A stretch of 14,480 nt of DNA from Thioalkalivibrio sp. Lineage in GTDB: Bacteria; Pseudomonadota; Gammaproteobacteria; Ectothiorhodospirales; Ectothiorhodospiraceae. The notes under the pieces are model-generated. The model did not search any database, was not told the DNA's origin, and saw only the letters and a program-made list of their open reading frames with translations. The stretch is from positions 1 to 14,480 of the forward strand of contig SLHN01000303.1 of assembly GCA_007136145.1 (NCBI GenBank). The letters are read 5' to 3'. Shown piece after piece: positions 13,023 to 14,480 of this stretch. Each line of letters begins with the position of its first letter. The stretch's first letter is position 1. A program made the translations under genes and the position numbers.

Positions 13023-14381
13023 TTACCCATCCCCGCCGACCACGACGGTCACCAGCGCGTCCGGGTCGATGCGCCGCTGGATGACAGCGTGAACCTGTTC
13101 AGCATTGACAGCATCGATGCGATCGTTATGCCCCGCAAGGAAGTCCAGGGGCAGGTCGTAAAATCCCATCATCCCCAGATGCTGAACGATGTCGCTGTTC
13201 GAAGCCAGGCGCAGTGGAAAGCCTCCGGTGAGATTCGCGCGTGAAGCCTCCAGTTCGTCCGGCTCCAGGCCGTCCTGATGCAGCCGCCGAAGTTCGTTCC
13301 GCAGCACCTCCAGCGCCTCGTCGACCTGATCGGTGCCAGTCTGCATCCCGATCAGGAATGGACCTTCAGCAGCCATCGGCTGCACGGAACTGTACACTGA
13401 ATAAGCCAGCCCGCGCGCGGTTCGCACCTCGCGGAACAAACGGGAAATGAAGCTGCCGCCGCCGAAGGCATGATTCCCGACTGTCAGCGCATAGTAGTCG
13501 GGGTCATCGCGGCGCAGCACCGGTACTCCGATGAAGATATGCGCCTGCTCCGAAGGGAATGCGATGCGCTCTGCGACCGGGCCTTCGAGGCGCGGAACCG
13601 GCGGTAACGCCGGGGCACGGCCTCCTTCGGGCAACGCCTTGCCGATACGGTCGGCCAGCGCCTCGGCCGCTTCTCTGGAAATCGCGCCTGTCAGTGCGAG
13701 AACCGCATTGCCGGCGGTGTAATACTCCCGAAAGAACGTCTCCACCTCGGCGCGGGTCAGGCCCGGAATAGTATCCTCGTTACCACTGGGGACGTTGCCA
13801 TAAGGGTGGTCGTCATACATCAGTTGGTAGAAACGCCGGCTGGCGACCGATCCCGGTTCCTGGCGCTCACGCTGCAGCGCCTGAAGCATCTGTCGACGTT
13901 CACGAGCCAGATCGTGCTCGGGAAAGGCGGGGGCGGCCAGCACGGCGGTGAGCAGTTCGACGGCCTGCTCCATCCAGTCGGGTTCGGTGAGTGTGCGCAG
14001 GCTGACGATCCCCATGTCCCGGGCGGAACTGGTACTGAACTGAGCACCGACCCGCTCGAAACCCTCAGCCAGGGCATCGGCATCGATTTCGGCGGTGCCA
14101 TGGGTCAAGGCGTTGCTGGTGAGTCGGGCGAGGCCGTTGCGATCACCCTCACGCGCAGCCCCGGCGTCGAAGGTCAGACGGATGTCCAGCATTGGCAGCG
14201 TGGGTGCCGGAGCGAACAGCACCCGCATTCCCTGCTCCGTCTCCCAGCTCTCGATATCCACCGCCTTCGCCGTCGGCGCGAGCCCAATGGCACACAACAG
14301 CACCAGTGCCGCAACCCGGCGGAATGCCCTTTGCGCTGCCACCATCAGCGACGCGTTGCCCATGCGCGAGTGCGGATTCAT
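13023..14381 (-). CDS. M16-family peptidase-like protein, inactive-type subunit, exported
   Basis: A 452-aa protein. Residues about 20-40 form a signal peptide (VAALVLLCAIGLAPTAKA), so it is periplasmic. The M16 fold is clear, but the zinc motif HxxEH is missing: the equivalent stretch GLARLTSNALTHGT puts Arg86, Ser89 and Asn90 where His, Glu and His should be. The C-terminal half keeps the FREVRTARGLAYSVYS region, whose Arg/Tyr pair helps substrate binding in M16 heterodimers. Such a protein normally pairs with an active M16 subunit. The preceding gene ends in an M16-like C-terminus and overlaps it (ATGA at 14378-14381), and is the likely active partner. GGGGGTG precedes the start. Confidence 0.92.
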   Translation of the reverse strand: MNPHSRMGNASLMVAAQRAFRRVAALVLLCAIGLAPTAKAVDIESWETEQGMRVLFAPAPTLPMLDIRLTFDAGAAREGDRNGLARLTSNALTHGTAEIDADALAEGFERVGAQFSTSSARDMGIVSLRTLTEPDWMEQAVELLTAVLAAPAFPEHDLARERRQMLQALQRERQEPGSVASRRFYQLMYDDHPYGNVPSGNEDTIPGLTRAEVETFFREYYTAGNAVLALTGAISREAAEALADRIGKALPEGGRAPALPPVPRLEGPVAERIAFPSEQAHIFIGVPVLRRDDPDYYALTVGNHAFGGGSFISRLFREVRTARGLAYSVYSSVQPMAAEGPFLIGMQTGTDQVDEALEVLRNELRRLHQDGLEPDELEASRANLTGGFPLRLASNSDIVQHLGMMGFYDLPLDFLAGHNDRIDAVNAEQVHAVIQRRIDPDALVTVVVGGDG

Positions 14382-14480
14382 GCATCACCCCCGATCGGAA
14401 GCGGCTGAAGGATACCCACGGTACGCGTATCGGGTATCAGGTATTCCCTGACAACCCGCTGCACATCGTCCGCCGTCACC
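14378..14480 (-). CDS. M16-family peptidase, C-terminal end only (runs off the window)
   Basis: The last 34 codons of a gene entering from beyond base 14480, missing from open-frame lists because no start is present. The frame reads VTADDVQRVVREYL, IPDTRTVGILQPL and PIGGDA then stop, matching the usual end of exported M16 zinc peptidases (a helix TAxxVQxVxxxYL followed by a TVxxLxP strand). Its TGA overlaps the ATG of the next M16 gene by ATGA. By analogy with the paired M16 genes of gammaproteobacteria, this is probably the active HxxEH-bearing subunit, which cannot be checked here. Confidence 0.75.
   Translation of the reverse strand, partial: VTADDVQRVVREYLIPDTRTVGILQPLPIGGDA

Overview
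The window looks like a chromosomal segment of a GC-rich gammaproteobacterium. The best guess is a sulfur-oxidising or autotrophic lineage near Ectothiorhodospiraceae/Chromatiales. Support comes from an Allochromatium-type 2[4Fe-4S] ferredoxin, a PPi-type phosphofructokinase beside a class I fructose-1,6-bisphosphatase, and the conserved gamma order M16-M16-rsmD ... coaD-fdx-ggt. The lineage is inferred from gene content, not from a marker gene. I see no tRNA, rRNA, CRISPR array, transposase or phage gene.

Right flank (12355-14480, all minus strand): the 3' end of one M16 peptidase, a second M16 protein that has lost the zinc-binding HxxEH motif, and rsmD. Left flank (1-2640, all minus strand): a tight run of a small two-helix exported protein (PA2779 type), a C39-like lipoprotein peptidase with TPR-like repeats (PA2778 type), coaD, ferredoxin, and the start of gamma-glutamyltransferase. 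Two junctions in this run are a 4-nt ATGA overlap or a 4-nt gap, and a good sigma70-like promoter lies just ahead of it.

The roughly 10 kb between the two flanks is a mosaic of short units in both orientations. It holds: (a) a PPi-type 6-phosphofructokinase (minus) divergent from fructose-1,6-bisphosphatase (plus), with a small palindromic repeat element between them; (b) a group 1 truncated haemoglobin (minus) downstream of an AraC-family regulator, with two identical 10-bp boxes 20 bp apart between them and a third copy past the globin gene; (c) two plus-strand genes of unknown function, the second a membrane-anchored long coiled coil; (d) an MFS transporter overlapping a YgbA-like cysteine-rich protein of the nitrous-oxide-stimulated-promoter family (minus), divergent from a small multi-pass membrane protein (plus); (e) a NarL-type response regulator (minus) with a perfect TTGAC-N4-GTCAA palindrome of FNR/CRP type upstream.

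The globin, the YgbA-like protein, the NarL-like regulator and the FNR-type site share a nitrogen-oxide or low-oxygen theme. This makes the block between rsmD and coaD look like a variable slot that has gathered nitrosative-stress and carbon-flux genes. The least explained items are the AraC/globin box array, the GGGG substitution in the phosphofructokinase signature loop, the 174-aa unknown protein and the coiled-coil membrane protein.
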